64,000 nucleotides of DNA from positions 2,287,694 through 2,351,693 of the forward strand of contig PDUO01000001.1 of NCBI GenBank assembly GCA_003008705.1. Direction: 5' to 3'. Position numbers and translations under genes: made by a program. The DNA comes from Pezicula radicicola. Taxonomy: Eukaryota > Ascomycota > Leotiomycetes > Helotiales > Dermateaceae. Below are positions 11,050-21,870 of the stretch, piece by piece. The notes beneath the pieces are model-generated. The model was not told the DNA's origin. It saw only the letters and a list, made by a program, of their open reading frames with translations, and did not search any database. Numbering within the stretch: position 1 is the stretch's first letter; each line of letters begins with the position of its first letter.

Positions 11050-11917
11050 AATTGCTTCAGTCGTTGCAATCCCCGAGGTTGAAGAAGACGTGGTGGAAAT
11101 GATTATGGTGGGGTTCTTCGTGGGGCTCGGTTTGTTGGTATCGGGTTATTGATTACTTTGGAAGGAACAAGATGCCTCCGAAGTCTTTGTAGAATGGATG
11201 CGCCTTAAAAATACGGCGACTTCGTACAGAAATGAAAAATCGTAAGGCGTCTATGTAGAAAAAGAAGGAAATGCGGCAAAGATGATGAGGGGTGGAGGTG
11301 ATTTTATGTTTGTGGCAAAGGGCTCTCAATTCACTAGGTATGAAATTGGAGCTGGTGGAAGCACAGATTTGCGCAAGGCTACACTAAGCCATTTTGGTGC
11401 CCACTGAGTGGTGAGAGTCATCTTTTGACTCATGAATGAAGTTTCTAACTTGTGCATTTCTCATCCTGCAACCATTTTATGCGGGATTGATGAAATAGGG
11501 AAGGAGCTTAAATGAGAACGCCTCAGCTCTAGCTAGGTAGGGAGTTTCACAGACTTGCTGCAGTCATCTATGTCAGGACTGGAATTCAACCGCTTTGGCG
11601 TCTTTGAGGCACTGCATGGGACAGATGCCAAGTACCGTATTTATCATCAGTCACAAGCTCAGTTGACCAAAGAGTACTCTCAAACGAAAACAAAGGCCTG
11701 AAAAGGCCATTGGATATTAAACAACTGCCGACTCCTTGCTCGCTCCTGACCAGCAGAGCCGACAACTGATAAAAGTAAAGCTAGAACTTTGCCATAAAGA
11801 AACAGGCGCCCTCTCCAGCAAGGTATAGGTATAATAAGTACTTATCACATGGGCAACTGGATATCTCCGCCAACCACTATCAATCACAAAATCAAGCACA
11901 TTCGTCCTCTTCCCAAA
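11050..11917. other. Intergenic, FAP1 upstream region
   Basis: This is the upstream region of the FAP1-like gene and the 3' flank of the LYAR-type gene. I see no further coding signal. Confidence 0.6.
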
Positions 11918-13340
11918 TCATCCCAAGAACAACACGATTTCACCTCGCTCATTCTTCTTCATCCGTAGACTCCGCCACAATTCCTTCTCTTCCTCCCCTT
12001 TTCCCATCGAGACACCAAGAGCGGTGCGCTCGCGATGATAGCGTTTTAAGGCCTTGTTCATGCTAACGCCTCGCTCGCTTTCAGGGCCCTTATTGATGAA
12101 GCTGAGTAGCAATTCGGCACGAGGCTGGTAGACGACCATTTGGCTATCACCTCCCTCGTCTTCGCCCATGGGCTTATACTCAATCATTTTCCTTTCGGGT
12201 CTAGCGGACTCTTCTCGGTGTCTTCGATGGCGATGTTTCCTGGGCCTGTCCTCGGAATGCTCACGGGATGCGCTTTTGCTTGGATTGATCAGCGACATGA
12301 TGTTGCTAGAGATGGTATCGACACGACCACGCTTCTTTGAAGTCTTTGAATGCTTCGTCTTCTTTAACGGGCTGCCAGGGGAATCAACATTCGCATCGCC
12401 CCCCGAATAATCTGGCGATGGCGGGAAGACATCCGGGCGCATCAGCCGGTGGAGGCCTCCCGTTAGACCAGAGTGGAGGACTGGCGGCGCATCCGTCATC
12501 TCCTCGTCCGGCTTTGGGGAAAGGGAGTGGGTGTCTACCCGCAGACTTTCTCTCTTCCGTTTCTTATCCTTTTTCTCTACCTTGCTCTCCTTCCTCCTCC
12601 TTTCTCTTTCCCGTTCTTGCTTGGGAGCTGGCGTGTGATAATTCGTAGCAGGCACTGGTCCATTTCCATATTCCACCATTTCAGACATGCCGTACTCTTC
12701 ATCATCGAAATGCACCCTCATGAGATCCTGTCCATTTGTCTCAGGAGTGTCCTCCAACATGGCCATGGATTCTGGCGCGGGAAGGTTGAGTACAGAAGGA
12801 TTTGGGGTCTCACTATTGACCAGGAAATCGAAAACATTAACCGGTTCTGCTGGTTCATGTCTAAAACCAGGAGCTGCCGATGGCGGAGAAGGAGCCTCGG
12901 GCAGAGGAGGGTCTACAATGACGATATGGCCGTTGTGTTGTTCCTCGACATCCTCGACGTAAGAATTTTTCGGGACCAGGGCCCTGGAGTTGTTATTGTT
13001 GTTATTGTTATTCTGCCTGCCCTTCTTCTCCTTCTCCGGTCTGTATAAGGCGCCTTGGTATTTTTGCGCTTCACTAATGCAGCTCTGCAGGAGCGTCAGT
13101 TCAGCCCTAGCGATGAGGGGTCAGAGGAAGACGAACTGTATGCGCACGATACTCTGTCCCCCAAAAATGAACCATGCAATCCAAACATGTAAATGAGGCG
13201 CCTCGACATTGGTTTGCATGAGCATCGAGTTTCTTCTTCGTAAGGACATCTCCACAGCCCTAGGGGTTGGATCAACACGGGTGCCACGCTGACGGCGCGT
13301 ACAATACATGTAAACATACCTCGCAAGAAAAGGAGACCAT
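11918..13340 (-). CDS. LYAR: LYAR-type zinc-finger nucleolar protein
   Basis: Three exons: 13320-13340 (21 nt, MVSFSCE), 13137-13259 (123 nt) and 11918-13084. All joins are phase 0, giving 436 residues. Exons 1-2 build the zf-LYAR finger: SCEGCGDVLTKKKLDAHANQ, then C..C at FTCLDC and a final His in YRAHT. The third exon continues the family core (SCISEAQKYQGALY) and then a basic, low-complexity region (polyN, KKRGR, many K/R/E). The conserved C-terminal block reads LLSFINKG, KALKRYHRER, KNERGEIVLF. LYAR proteins are nucleolar and act in pre-rRNA processing and growth control; yeast-type fungal members are less studied. The finger is invisible if translation is assumed to start at the first ATG of the large open frame (12766), so gene models may be truncated. 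The donor of intron 2 is GTTCGT and its branch site is CTGAC. Confidence 0.9.
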
Positions 13341-14924
13341 GATTTATGACTTGTGCGCCGGATGCCCTGTGTGCTGTGCTTGTGTGATTTGATGGTGTTT
13401 CTTGGTGGCCGTTCGAAGGGATGAAGCAGTCGTCTTTAGATGATAGCGTACGGGAGAGTTGCGCGGGGATGATGCGCAAATACCAGGAGGAGCAGTCTTT
13501 CTAAGGGGTGTATCAGATTATTCTTGAGACTTCCCTTTTCGGTTGCTGTTGGTATTTTTTTCGTTCGTGCCGGACCGTAAGGGTGGGTGTCAAGAATAGA
13601 TGGACCAAGGATTTGGCAGGCCGCTTTCACGCTGTGGCTTTGGCTTTTGACGGGCTGCAGGTTCACTTGTGGTGTTCGCGTCGTTGGCTGCTGCGCATAA
13701 ATTTGCTTTCGTGGCAGCTGAGTGGTCTTTTCTCGTCCTGCGGCCGCTCCTCCCTCCCACGACACCACCCACATTCTGATGATTTTCACAAAAGAGGCAT
13801 AACTTTTGTGACATGCCAGGTGTGACAGGGGCTCCGAAATGGTGATCTCTAGGCCTATTGGCCTACCACTGCACCGGAAAGCACATGTTTTTTCCTTTTG
13901 ATACCTGGGAAGTCTGTAGTACTGTACGACGGACGTCATTTCTCTCCTGTTCGGGGGAGTTATCCTGAAAATTAGACGCCGTGCTTGAACTACTGTACAT
14001 ATTATAGGAATGAGGCAGGTAAAGCGGCACAGGCAAAGACATAACATAGGATGAGGAGATGGTGGGATGAGGTCTCAGTCACCGGGTTGTGTTGGTCTCA
14101 GGGAATCAGAGAGCCTAGGAGTTCTTGATACAGCGAACAACGACCTACCTAGTAGTACACGGCAAGTCTAGAATGCAACAACGCTTCTTTCGCTTCAAAT
14201 CAACATTTATGATCCTCTATCATCATCATCATAATAAATAGTAAGAATCTACAAAAGATGTAAGATCTCTAGTCCAGTACGAAAGCACCACTGCCAGTGT
14301 ATGGGCTTGAACCATCCTTTGCTCTGCCGCTTTTGCCTCTGGTAAAGACCCGGTTTACTCTGTCTGGAGTTCTTCACTAGCTTCCGAGGCTTCCATTGGC
14401 GCACCCTCGCTCTATTCACAGCTCTTCGCATTAACAAAGCCTTAACTCAAAGCAAACTTCATCCCTCCTCTTTATGCAAACTAAGCACATCACACATGTT
14501 TATATGTTTAGAATACTCGTGGCTATCTCAAAATCACCTTGTCTCTGTCAATAGCCTCACCTGATAAGCGGTCACCTCTAGGCCCTACCTAGCCTCATCT
14601 AGGTGCTGGTCGTTCCCCGTTCCAATGCGGTGAGCTTTGTTTTTAGCTGAGACACGAAGCTCCCAGAGCTTCTACCTCCCAGTCCAGTTCCACTTTGTGC
14701 GCACAAGACACCCCTCGATCGCATCACCAGGGCCACCATTCACCAATAATCCGCATTCCAAAGCTTGGTACGAGTACGGTGAAGCTGTGCAGTGCAGTGT
14801 GCATACCGGTGCACCACTCCAAACACGCACTCCGAGACTCCTCTTACCAAACCTCCTTGTTGCGCAGAAACAATCCTTTTCTTCGCTGACCTCCTCCTCT
14901 CTTTCTTCCTTTCTTTTCTTCGAA
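13341..14924. other. Intergenic between LYAR and BEM46
   Basis: Divergent promoters of the LYAR-type gene (leftward) and BEM46 (rightward) lie here, about 1.6 kb apart. The pyrimidine-rich tract at 14880-14922 is typical of fungal 5' leaders. Overlapping open frames between 13436 and 14047 on both strands lack family features. Confidence 0.6.
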
Positions 14925-16286
14925 ATGTCTTCCCAAGACTCGTCGGGAAGCTATCTCGAGCAAGCCACGCAGGTGCTCAGCTCCGCAGCTTCATATATGC
15001 GATTGCCTGTCCTGTTGTCCTCGGTATATTCCACTTCTACATTCTTGTCACCGCTTTCTTTATCTTTGAATCTTTGAGCCACATAATGGACGTTTCGACA
15101 TACTTACAACTACCTCAGGGCGTAGCCGCAGTCCTCTCGTCTCTTCTCTACTTTAAACAAAAGTATATTATTCTCCATCTTCCCTCCCCCATTCCCCAAA
15201 GCGAAGCTGACAGGGTTCAGGGCGCTCATCTACCCCTCGCACATCCCCAACTCGGCGCGAACAGAAATTCCCCGACCCTCCCAATTTGGTATTACGGATT
15301 TTGAAGAGCTCATGATCCCAACGCCCGATGGCGAAAAGCTCTCAGCATTTTACATTCGCTCGCCGCGACCAGAGGCCCGTCTGGCTAAAACCACTGTGCT
15401 CATGTTCCACGGCAATGCAGGCAATATCGGACACCGCATACCAATAGCTCGCATGTTTACGCAGACAATGGGATGTAGTGTATTCATGCTGGAGTACAGA
15501 GGCTATGGAATGAGCACTGGAAGTCCAGATGAGGTGGGCTTGATGATTGATGCACAAACTGCATACGACTATCTACGCCAACGATTCGAGACTCGCAACA
15601 ACGATATTGTAATCTTTGGGCAAAGTCTAGGAGGCGCTGTCGCTATTCAGCTCGTAGCCAAGAACCAAGGAGACAGAAAATTGATTGGGTTGGTGCTGGA
15701 GAATACATTTCTCAGCATGCGAAAATTAATTCCCAGGTCTGTCACCCTACACCGTGTTTATCTTCCCTGCAGAACTGACCAAGCTTAGCGTCATCCCACC
15801 AGCAAAATATCTCACGTATCTCTGCCACCAAGTCTGGGCATCCGACACCTTCCTTCCCCTCATCACAGAAGTCCCCATTCTCTTCATATCTGGTCTACTC
15901 GATGAAATAGTACCGTACGTTATCTCTCCCTTTTCTTCACTCACACTTCACTATATGATGACTACAATTTCCATCCACAAAACCTGACGGCCCTTCTGGG
16001 TCCTGATTAACCTATCATTGAGAATTTCTGACTGGACCTCTCCGCACTACACTATTATCTAGCACTTGATCGTATGGAACGATTGCTAATGAAGTAATGC
16101 TACAGACCTGTTCACATGCGCCGTCTCTTCGAAATCTGCCAGACACCAACAAAAATATGGAAGCCACTTCCAGGCGGAGACCACAATTCAAGTGTGTTGG
16201 AAACCGGCTATTTTGAAGCAGTTGCAGATTTTGTTGGCAATTTGGAGAGTGGTGATCTCATCAAGAAGAGTGACAGAAGACTGTAA
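14925..16286 (+). CDS. BEM46: BEM46-family alpha/beta hydrolase (ABHD13-like)
   Basis: Five exons (14925-15023, 15119-15162, 15221-15736, 15789-15914, 16106-16286) join to 321 residues. An N-terminal hydrophobic segment, split by introns 1 and 2 (LPVLLSS/GVAAVLSSLLYF), anchors it in a membrane. The alpha/beta hydrolase fold follows: oxyanion-side FHGNAGNIGHR, YRGYGMSTGSP, the nucleophile elbow FGQSLGGA with catalytic Ser, the acid region FISGLLDEIVP, and the catalytic His in GGDHNSS. In Neurospora and fission yeast BEM46 sits in the ER and cell periphery and links to polarity and ascospore germination; the substrate is unknown. The 44-nt exon 2 and the GTCTGT donor of intron 3 are weak points that automatic gene callers could miss, yet protein conservation across all four joins supports the model. 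Confidence 0.94.
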
Positions 16287-17502
16287 TTCTTGACAGTAGC
16301 TCTGCAGGCCACGATGCACAAAGCAAACGTCAACACAACACAAAGGACATGAGAAAACGACAATGTTATGAACAAACACCATGGACCGAAGGATGGCCAC
16401 ATAGAAAGATAAAAGAAGCATAGGGAAGGCGACCAACAGCACCTTAAGGGCGGAATACTTTGAAAAAATGGGTTCGTTTTGTTTTGGAATGGAATGGAAA
16501 CGTGCATTTAGCGTGGTGTTTGAGGCGTCACCTTTCCCTGCTTCGTTACTTCTTTTGAAAAAGAAGATATGTAAGATTATTAGGATTACTGTATCTTGAC
16601 GACTTTAGAGGATCTCTTTATGATTACCTCAGGTACTGTACTTTATATACCAATTCAGTCTTTCATACTCAGAGAAATTTACGGAGGTACGCCCTTCCAG
16701 TAGGTAATCTCCGGTATTCAACTAAGTATGCTACCTCTATCTTTTCATCAGAGAACCTCACCGCCTCCTAATAATTTAGGTTGTCCTCTGTATCTAAATG
16801 AATATCCCACATTCAGCATTTCATCCTCAGAAACATCATAACGGTACGCCTTTCTAGCATGTAGTCTTTGGTGTTGAGACTAGTAGTCGGCGCTTTAAAT
16901 GGGTATGCTGTAGATTCTTGCTACTAATATATAAGATGATGATATACTTCGTAGATAAAGTCCTTAGTAAACTGGTTCTTTTTTCCAGGGCCAATGAGAA
17001 GGAAATAACTGAGTCAGCTCTCAGAGTACTCGTTGATTTTGATTATGTCGGGTAGCTGAGTCAAGAAAGTTACGGGGGAGTCCCGTTATGACTGACAGGT
17101 AGGCCTTTCATTTTCATTTTAAAAATACCATAGTATACTTTTCATAATTATCTGCTCCTGAATTGAGCACTTCACTTGGTTTGAATATCTCAATTCAATT
17201 GCCTGGAGCAAGGCATCTTGATGGCCGACTGTATCACTGTGAGGTTGATTCTTAAAGCCAATTCTTTGGACGGGAAAAGAAAAAGGATGCAATTGGAAAA
17301 AAAAAACATAATGGAATGAACTGCTAACCTCCCACCATCGTACTACTGTTGTATCTACACCGTGTACACGTCGTCGTATTATCGACGGATCTCCGCCACT
17401 CTTCTCCTGGGTGGTTCGAAGCCCACTATTTCCCCTGCACTTCGCAAAGCCATCACCCCATAATGCCATTTTCTCCTTACAGCTGCGCTCTTCCATGCCC
17501 TC
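16287..17502. other. Intergenic, convergent 3' ends
   Basis: BEM46 and SDHB end toward each other here. The stretch is AT-rich with repeated pyrimidine tracts and no believable open frame. The 125-codon frame at 17119-17496 on the minus strand is downstream of SDHB and featureless. Confidence 0.6.
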
Positions 17503-18583
17503 TTAAAAGGCCATCGCCTTCTTAATCTCGGCAATCGCCAAACCTGGGTTCAAACCCTTCGGACACGTCCTCGAGCAGTTCAGGATGGTATGACATCTGT
17601 ACAAGCTCATGCTGTTGTCCAACGCAGCCTTTCTCTCTTCCTTCTTACCATCTCGGGAGTCTGAGAGCCATCGATATGATTGCATAAGAACAGCGGGTCC
17701 GAGGTATTCTTCACTGTTCCACCAGTAGGATGGGCAGGATGTCGAGCAGCAGGCACATAGAATACATTCGTAGAGACCGTCAAGCTGGAGGGAGAAGATG
17801 TTAGTTTTAGTTTCGTTTTGCTTAAAGAGAACAAGGCGTAAGAGGAGGTGAAACTTCGTCGGAGACCGAAGAATCTCTTACAACTCCCCTCCAAAAAAAA
17901 CCTGGAACAGCAATTTTCTGCTCAGCGAATACATACCTTCTTGCGCTCTTCCTTGCTCTGCAGATATTCCTTTCCATCAGGGCCCTTCGACTCCTTTGGC
18001 TGGAGATATGGCTTGATTGACTTGTATTGCTTGTAAAACTGGGTAAGATCAGGAACGATGTCCTTGACGACGTAGGTGTGGGGCAGAGGGTAGATCTTCG
18101 ATTCTTGCTTGGTGTCGGTTGGGATACGGCCTGTAAATTGTTGTCAGCTTGAACCCCAAACGAAAGCCCCTCACTCTAAGTTGCAGAGCTACAGCCAGAA
18201 AATGTAGGGAGGTATGGAGTGAATCAAGACGTACACAAACAAGCCAGCGTATTTACACCATCAATGTTCATCGCACAACTTCCACAAATTCCCTCTCGAC
18301 AACTCCGTCTAAAAGTGAGAGTTGGATCCACCTCATTCTTGATTCTGATTAATGCATCCAACATCATAGGTCCCGTCTTCTTCAGGTCCAGAGTATAACT
18401 CTGCATCCGAGGCTTGCTTGCAGGCTCATCTGGGTTCCAGCGGTAGATGTGGAAGGTCTTGATCTGGGCCTCTTCGGACAGCGCTGGTTCCTTGACGGAT
18501 GCCAGACTGCGGAACTGAGAGGCTGCTCTGGGCTTGAAAGTAGTGCTGCGCAAGAGGCGCGTGGTACTGCGGAGGGCGGACAT
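17503..18583 (-). CDS. SDHB: Succinate dehydrogenase iron-sulfur subunit (complex II)
   Basis: Three exons (18235-18583, 17937-18130, 17503-17784) join to 274 residues. It transfers electrons from the flavoprotein subunit to ubiquinone in the mitochondrial inner membrane, in the TCA cycle and respiratory chain. The N-terminus is an Arg/Ser-rich mitochondrial presequence. The [2Fe-2S] ligands are Cys95, Cys100, Cys103 and Cys115 ([10 protein letters not shown]...LAC). The C-terminal ferredoxin domain holds the [4Fe-4S] and [3Fe-4S] ligands ([16 protein letters not shown] and [14 protein letters not shown]). The quinone-site His in RCHTIL and the Pro and Asn in CPSYWWN are the usual wild-type residues, which are the positions changed in fungicide-resistant field isolates of other fungi. 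Intron 1 splits the fourth [2Fe-2S] ligand region (LCRIPTD). Length and motifs are those of fungal SDHB. Confidence 0.97.
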
Positions 18584-19852
18584 TGTAGAGTGGAGATGGG
18601 GGTTTGTGAAGGGAGGGATCTGGAGTGCTGTATATACTCTAGAAGAGCGAGGCGAACTGCGCAGGAGCTGTAGACGTTGTGCTTCAATGGCACGGGGGGG
18701 AGTAGCGGCTCTGGGTCAATTGAGGACGACGTTGTAACTTTGAATGTCGTCGTTGGAAGAGGTAGATGCTTAGCTAATGGCCTAAGCAGAAATCGAGCAC
18801 GTTTAATTCGCTGTGGGCATTGCAAATACCTCGGCTAAGCTCCAGAAGCTTTTCGGGAAGGAACGGTCGGCTTCGAGATCCGGGTGGTGCACATGAAGTA
18901 CGTACAGGTATAGTAACACGCTCCACTCCACATCATCATATATTGATTCGATAGGCACTCAGGAAGCATCTCGTAACCAAATTGAAAATGGTCTTATGTA
19001 CCTATTGACAATCCTCAATACACCCTACCTGTCCTCCTGTTGGGCTTGTATGAAGAATGCAGTTCGAGTAAACTCATACAGGCGCCCTCCAAACCATCCC
19101 GCCAGCTTGGCTCTGGGGTGCAGCCAAGTCAGGAGCTCCGCAAGATGCTACACGAATTGCGGAGGACAAAGCTTCAAGAAAGGTCCAAGGACTTGGCTTG
19201 GAGCATAATGTAGATGTTTCGTTTTGGAGTAAAAATACTCAGTAAATACCTGTGGGATTTTATCTGAAGAAGTCAGGAAACGGATAGTTGGTTGTTGGTA
19301 CCGTGTCGCTCGGATAAGGTAAGGACATACTGCGTCAGTGGCAGATTGTACTGGATAAGACCGATTTCGTCTCTGAAAGGGCTCAGGCTCGACACCTGCA
19401 TCAATTGTAGTTCCTACCAGTTCTACTTTGTCCAAGTTTCGAATTCAATTTCTAAAGTGGCTCTTTAACTCTTACAAAACCTAAGTGCCAAAGCGTACGG
19501 TACTTTGCACGTCCTGGTGGTCGTGGTTTGAGGTATTCAAAGCACATCCATCCAGTCAAGGATGGGCTGAACATAGATGCGCACATATGCTACAATAGAA
19601 TCCTCAATTGTGAGGGCTTCGATTTTCATCCTTCATTTAGAAAAGATAGCACTGAAATGGTTCCCGAATTGGAAGGCTCTCTAATAAGTCTCTCAAACTG
19701 CTATCAGCATTACCTAGATCTCGTATTCGTATTTGACTAGTGTGGGTCTTGCCACAGCGGCTCAAGCTTCTTCCAGTAGTAGGACTCACGCCCACATCCT
19801 CCTCTAAGTATAAAAATAAAGCATTTCTCTTCAACAAACAATACCCGAACTT
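18584..19852. other. Intergenic, SDHB upstream region
   Basis: This holds the SDHB promoter and leader, then 1 kb without a recognised gene up to the tRNA. Open frames opposite SDHB exon 1 are shadows of it. Confidence 0.6.
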
Positions 19853-19947
19853 GCCCGGGTAGCTCAATCGGTAGAGCGTGTGGCTCTTAAGCAGTTTCGA
19901 ACTCATAGAACACCTCAAGGTCGTGGGTTCGAGCCCCACCTCGGGCT
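19853..19947 (+). tRNA. tRNA-Lys(CTT) with a 22-nt intron
   Basis: The acceptor stem GCCCGGG pairs with CTCGGGC (one G-U). The D-arm is GCTC...GAGC. The anticodon loop CTCTTAA carries CTT. The T-arm is GTGGG-TTCGAGC-CCCAC, and the discriminator base is T. The intron (19890-19911) sits at the canonical position one base 3' of the anticodon. After splicing, the anticodon stem TGTGG/CCTCA has one U-U mismatch (positions 29/41); the other four pairs hold. The gene charges lysine and reads AAG codons. Confidence 0.93.
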
Positions 19948-21057
19948 CAATTCCCGAGGTTGTCAGAAATGACAGCTTCCCATTCTTTTTGATTTTTTTT
20001 TTCAGGTATTCATTTTGTAGAGAATAAATAGAACACATTCTATTGTTGTCTATTTGTTCTTGTTCTTTTGTGCGTTTCTTTTCTCACTTTTTTGGTGGCG
20101 GAAGTAAGCGAGTTCCCGATGTAAGCGAGAAGCTCCCCCTTTTCTGCGCAGGGGTCCGAAGATGCCACAAAACTCTCAGGTATCCATCCTCGTTTTAAAG
20201 GAATTATGCTTTCCCAACCCTTCCACTGCATATAAACACCAAAATGAATGTCCAGTTCATGCACAACTGCTAGAGTACCTCAAATAGCAAGAAACTTGTT
20301 TCTAATAGAAGCTATAGTCCCGCAACTTCCTTCCCAAAACCAAATAGAATTCCAAACCCCGACTGTCAAAGACCAAAAAGATATTTAAAATCCTGATTAT
20401 TCACTTGTTTTGTAGTAATGGGTTTAACTGGTGACCACCTATTAAGATATAGTGTAAGAGGTAGTATGGCAGTCAGGACTTTCAAACCCCCGATTTGCTG
20501 TTCTGATGGTCAGATATCATATATATCTATCAACGATGTGATTAAGAAGAACATCATGAAGGGTGATTCCAAAGGGAAATCCAAGGGAAATCAGTGACTG
20601 GTTCCTTCCTAAAAGTGAAATGTGATGCACGATATGATTTTCCCAAATTGTTTAAAGCATTCTTTTAAGTCTAGAATTAGGTACTATGTCCTTTTATTTC
20701 CTGGCGATAACTTGTAGGAAGCTATATTTGAGACGTAGCAACTCTGCTTCTGTATTCTATGCAGAGTCTGTAGCTTTATAGAAGCCTTACTCATAGACTT
20801 CTGTTACAAACAGACAAAGTAGGGGCAGCTACAGGCCTATTCCTCAACGTACTTCACTATTCAACACAACCTACAAGGCTTAGTACAACTTTCATTTCAG
20901 TCCTGCAATAGGTATGTAAACGCATCTGCTATTTATAGAAGTTGAATGAGTTAGTTACACATATCAAACCAGTCACTCCAATCAAATCAGCAACTCAAGC
21001 AAACGCTTCAACTTCAATGCTCAAAAGAGAAGTACCAAAAACTACGCTCCCAAAAAC
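19948..21057. other. Intergenic after the tRNA
   Basis: A T-rich run follows the tRNA (19988-20000 has TTTTTTTTT), a suitable RNA polymerase III stop. The remainder shows no gene. Confidence 0.55.
19992..20000 (+). terminator. Pol III T-run downstream of tRNA-Lys
   Basis: An uninterrupted T tract lies about 45 bases after the tRNA 3' end. This is the first long T run and the likely termination site, although shorter T stretches precede it. Confidence 0.55.
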
Positions 21058-21870
21058 TTAGGATCTAAGGAGTTTCCGCGATGAAGGCCAGTAACCCCAC
21101 ACAACACCATCACCAAGATCCAAAGCCTCTCCATACGATGTATAAATAACTTTCGGATTCACCTCCTCATATCCTCTATCCCTCACATGACACATCACGT
21201 TCAAAGGCCACTCCTGGTGATGAGGACAACCCATTCTACACCGCATATTCAGTGGGCCAGTGGAGTTAGTCTGTACATTTCTATCAGTAACATCCAGCCA
21301 ACCCTCAGTCGTCCAATCCGACGAATTCTCTCCCAGTCTCGTCGGATCTACCGGTATAAAAACTCCCAAACGTTGGAAGCTCTTCGGTTCGTGACCTAAA
21401 TATCTTAAATCATTCCTTTCAACCATCTCAAACCCGACTCGAAAGATCTCAAGTTGCCAACTCGCAGCTTCTAAGATACGTTTGGTTTCTTGCAGTGAAA
21501 TCGAAGACGAATTGCTATTGATTAACTTGCTGCGGTTGGGTGGCGAGTTGAGAATACTCTGAAAAAAATCTTCGCATCGTTGGGATGCAAGAGAGTATGG
21601 TCCGTCCTTCTCAATTTCAAAGGCCAAAATCTGAAATTCCATGCAGCACTGGATACCCCATTTGTCAAGGTGCCCATAATGGGCTTGCGGGGGTAGTTGG
21701 GAAGATGAGGAAGAAGATATCGATGGCGACGGCAAGGGAGACGGCAAAGGAGACGGCAAGGGAGACGGCAAAGGAGATGGTGAAGAAGTCTCTGGGAACA
21801 AGTTCCTGAAGTCTTCGATGATGGTTCTGATTGGGTTTCTGGTGAGCTCTCTGGAGGGTTCGCCGTCCAT
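21058..21870 (-). CDS. Hypothetical protein with PSPL tandem repeats
   Basis: A 270-residue protein is read from MDGEPSRELTRNP. The same frame stays open upstream to 22176, so a longer start (MLFTMVTQ) cannot be excluded, but that part is Thr/Lys/Ser-rich and looks like leader sequence. A Pro-rich low-complexity block near residues 30-55 repeats SPLP units, encoded by 12-bp DNA repeats, and is followed by poly-Ser. The rest has a plausible folded domain (DKWGIQCCMEFQILAFEIEK, SFQRLGVFIPVDPTRLG, WLDVTDRN) and a Cys/His cluster (MRCRMGCPHH...MCHV) that might bind metal. I recognise no family. It has no introns and is flanked by AT-rich intergenic DNA, suggesting a lineage-restricted gene. Confidence 0.6.
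   Translation of the reverse strand: MDGEPSRELTRNPIRTIIEDFRNLFPETSSPSPLPSPLPSPLPSPLPSPSISSSSSSQLPPQAHYGHLDKWGIQCCMEFQILAFEIEKDGPYSLASQRCEDFFQSILNSPPNRSKLINSNSSSISLQETKRILEAASWQLEIFRVGFEMVERNDLRYLGHEPKSFQRLGVFIPVDPTRLGENSSDWTTEGWLDVTDRNVQTNSTGPLNMRCRMGCPHHQEWPLNVMCHVRDRGYEEVNPKVIYTSYGEALDLGDGVVWGYWPSSRKLLRS
21728..21781. repeat. 12-bp tandem repeat inside the PSPL gene
   Basis: Four and a half copies of GACGGCAAGGGA-type units occur. The third codon position alternates AAG/AAA between neighbouring units, so the array is really two copies of a 24-bp unit plus a partial one. All changes are synonymous or nearly so at the protein level (SPLP). Confidence 0.9.

Noticed and set aside
13436..14047. 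203-codon minus-strand open frame upstream of the LYAR gene
   Set aside because: Considered as 5' exons, but the LYAR finger is fully explained by 13137-13340 and this frame has no related features.
17405..17435. GGTTCGAA T-loop-like motif, possible tRNA
   Set aside because: No matching acceptor, D or anticodon arms can be folded around it.
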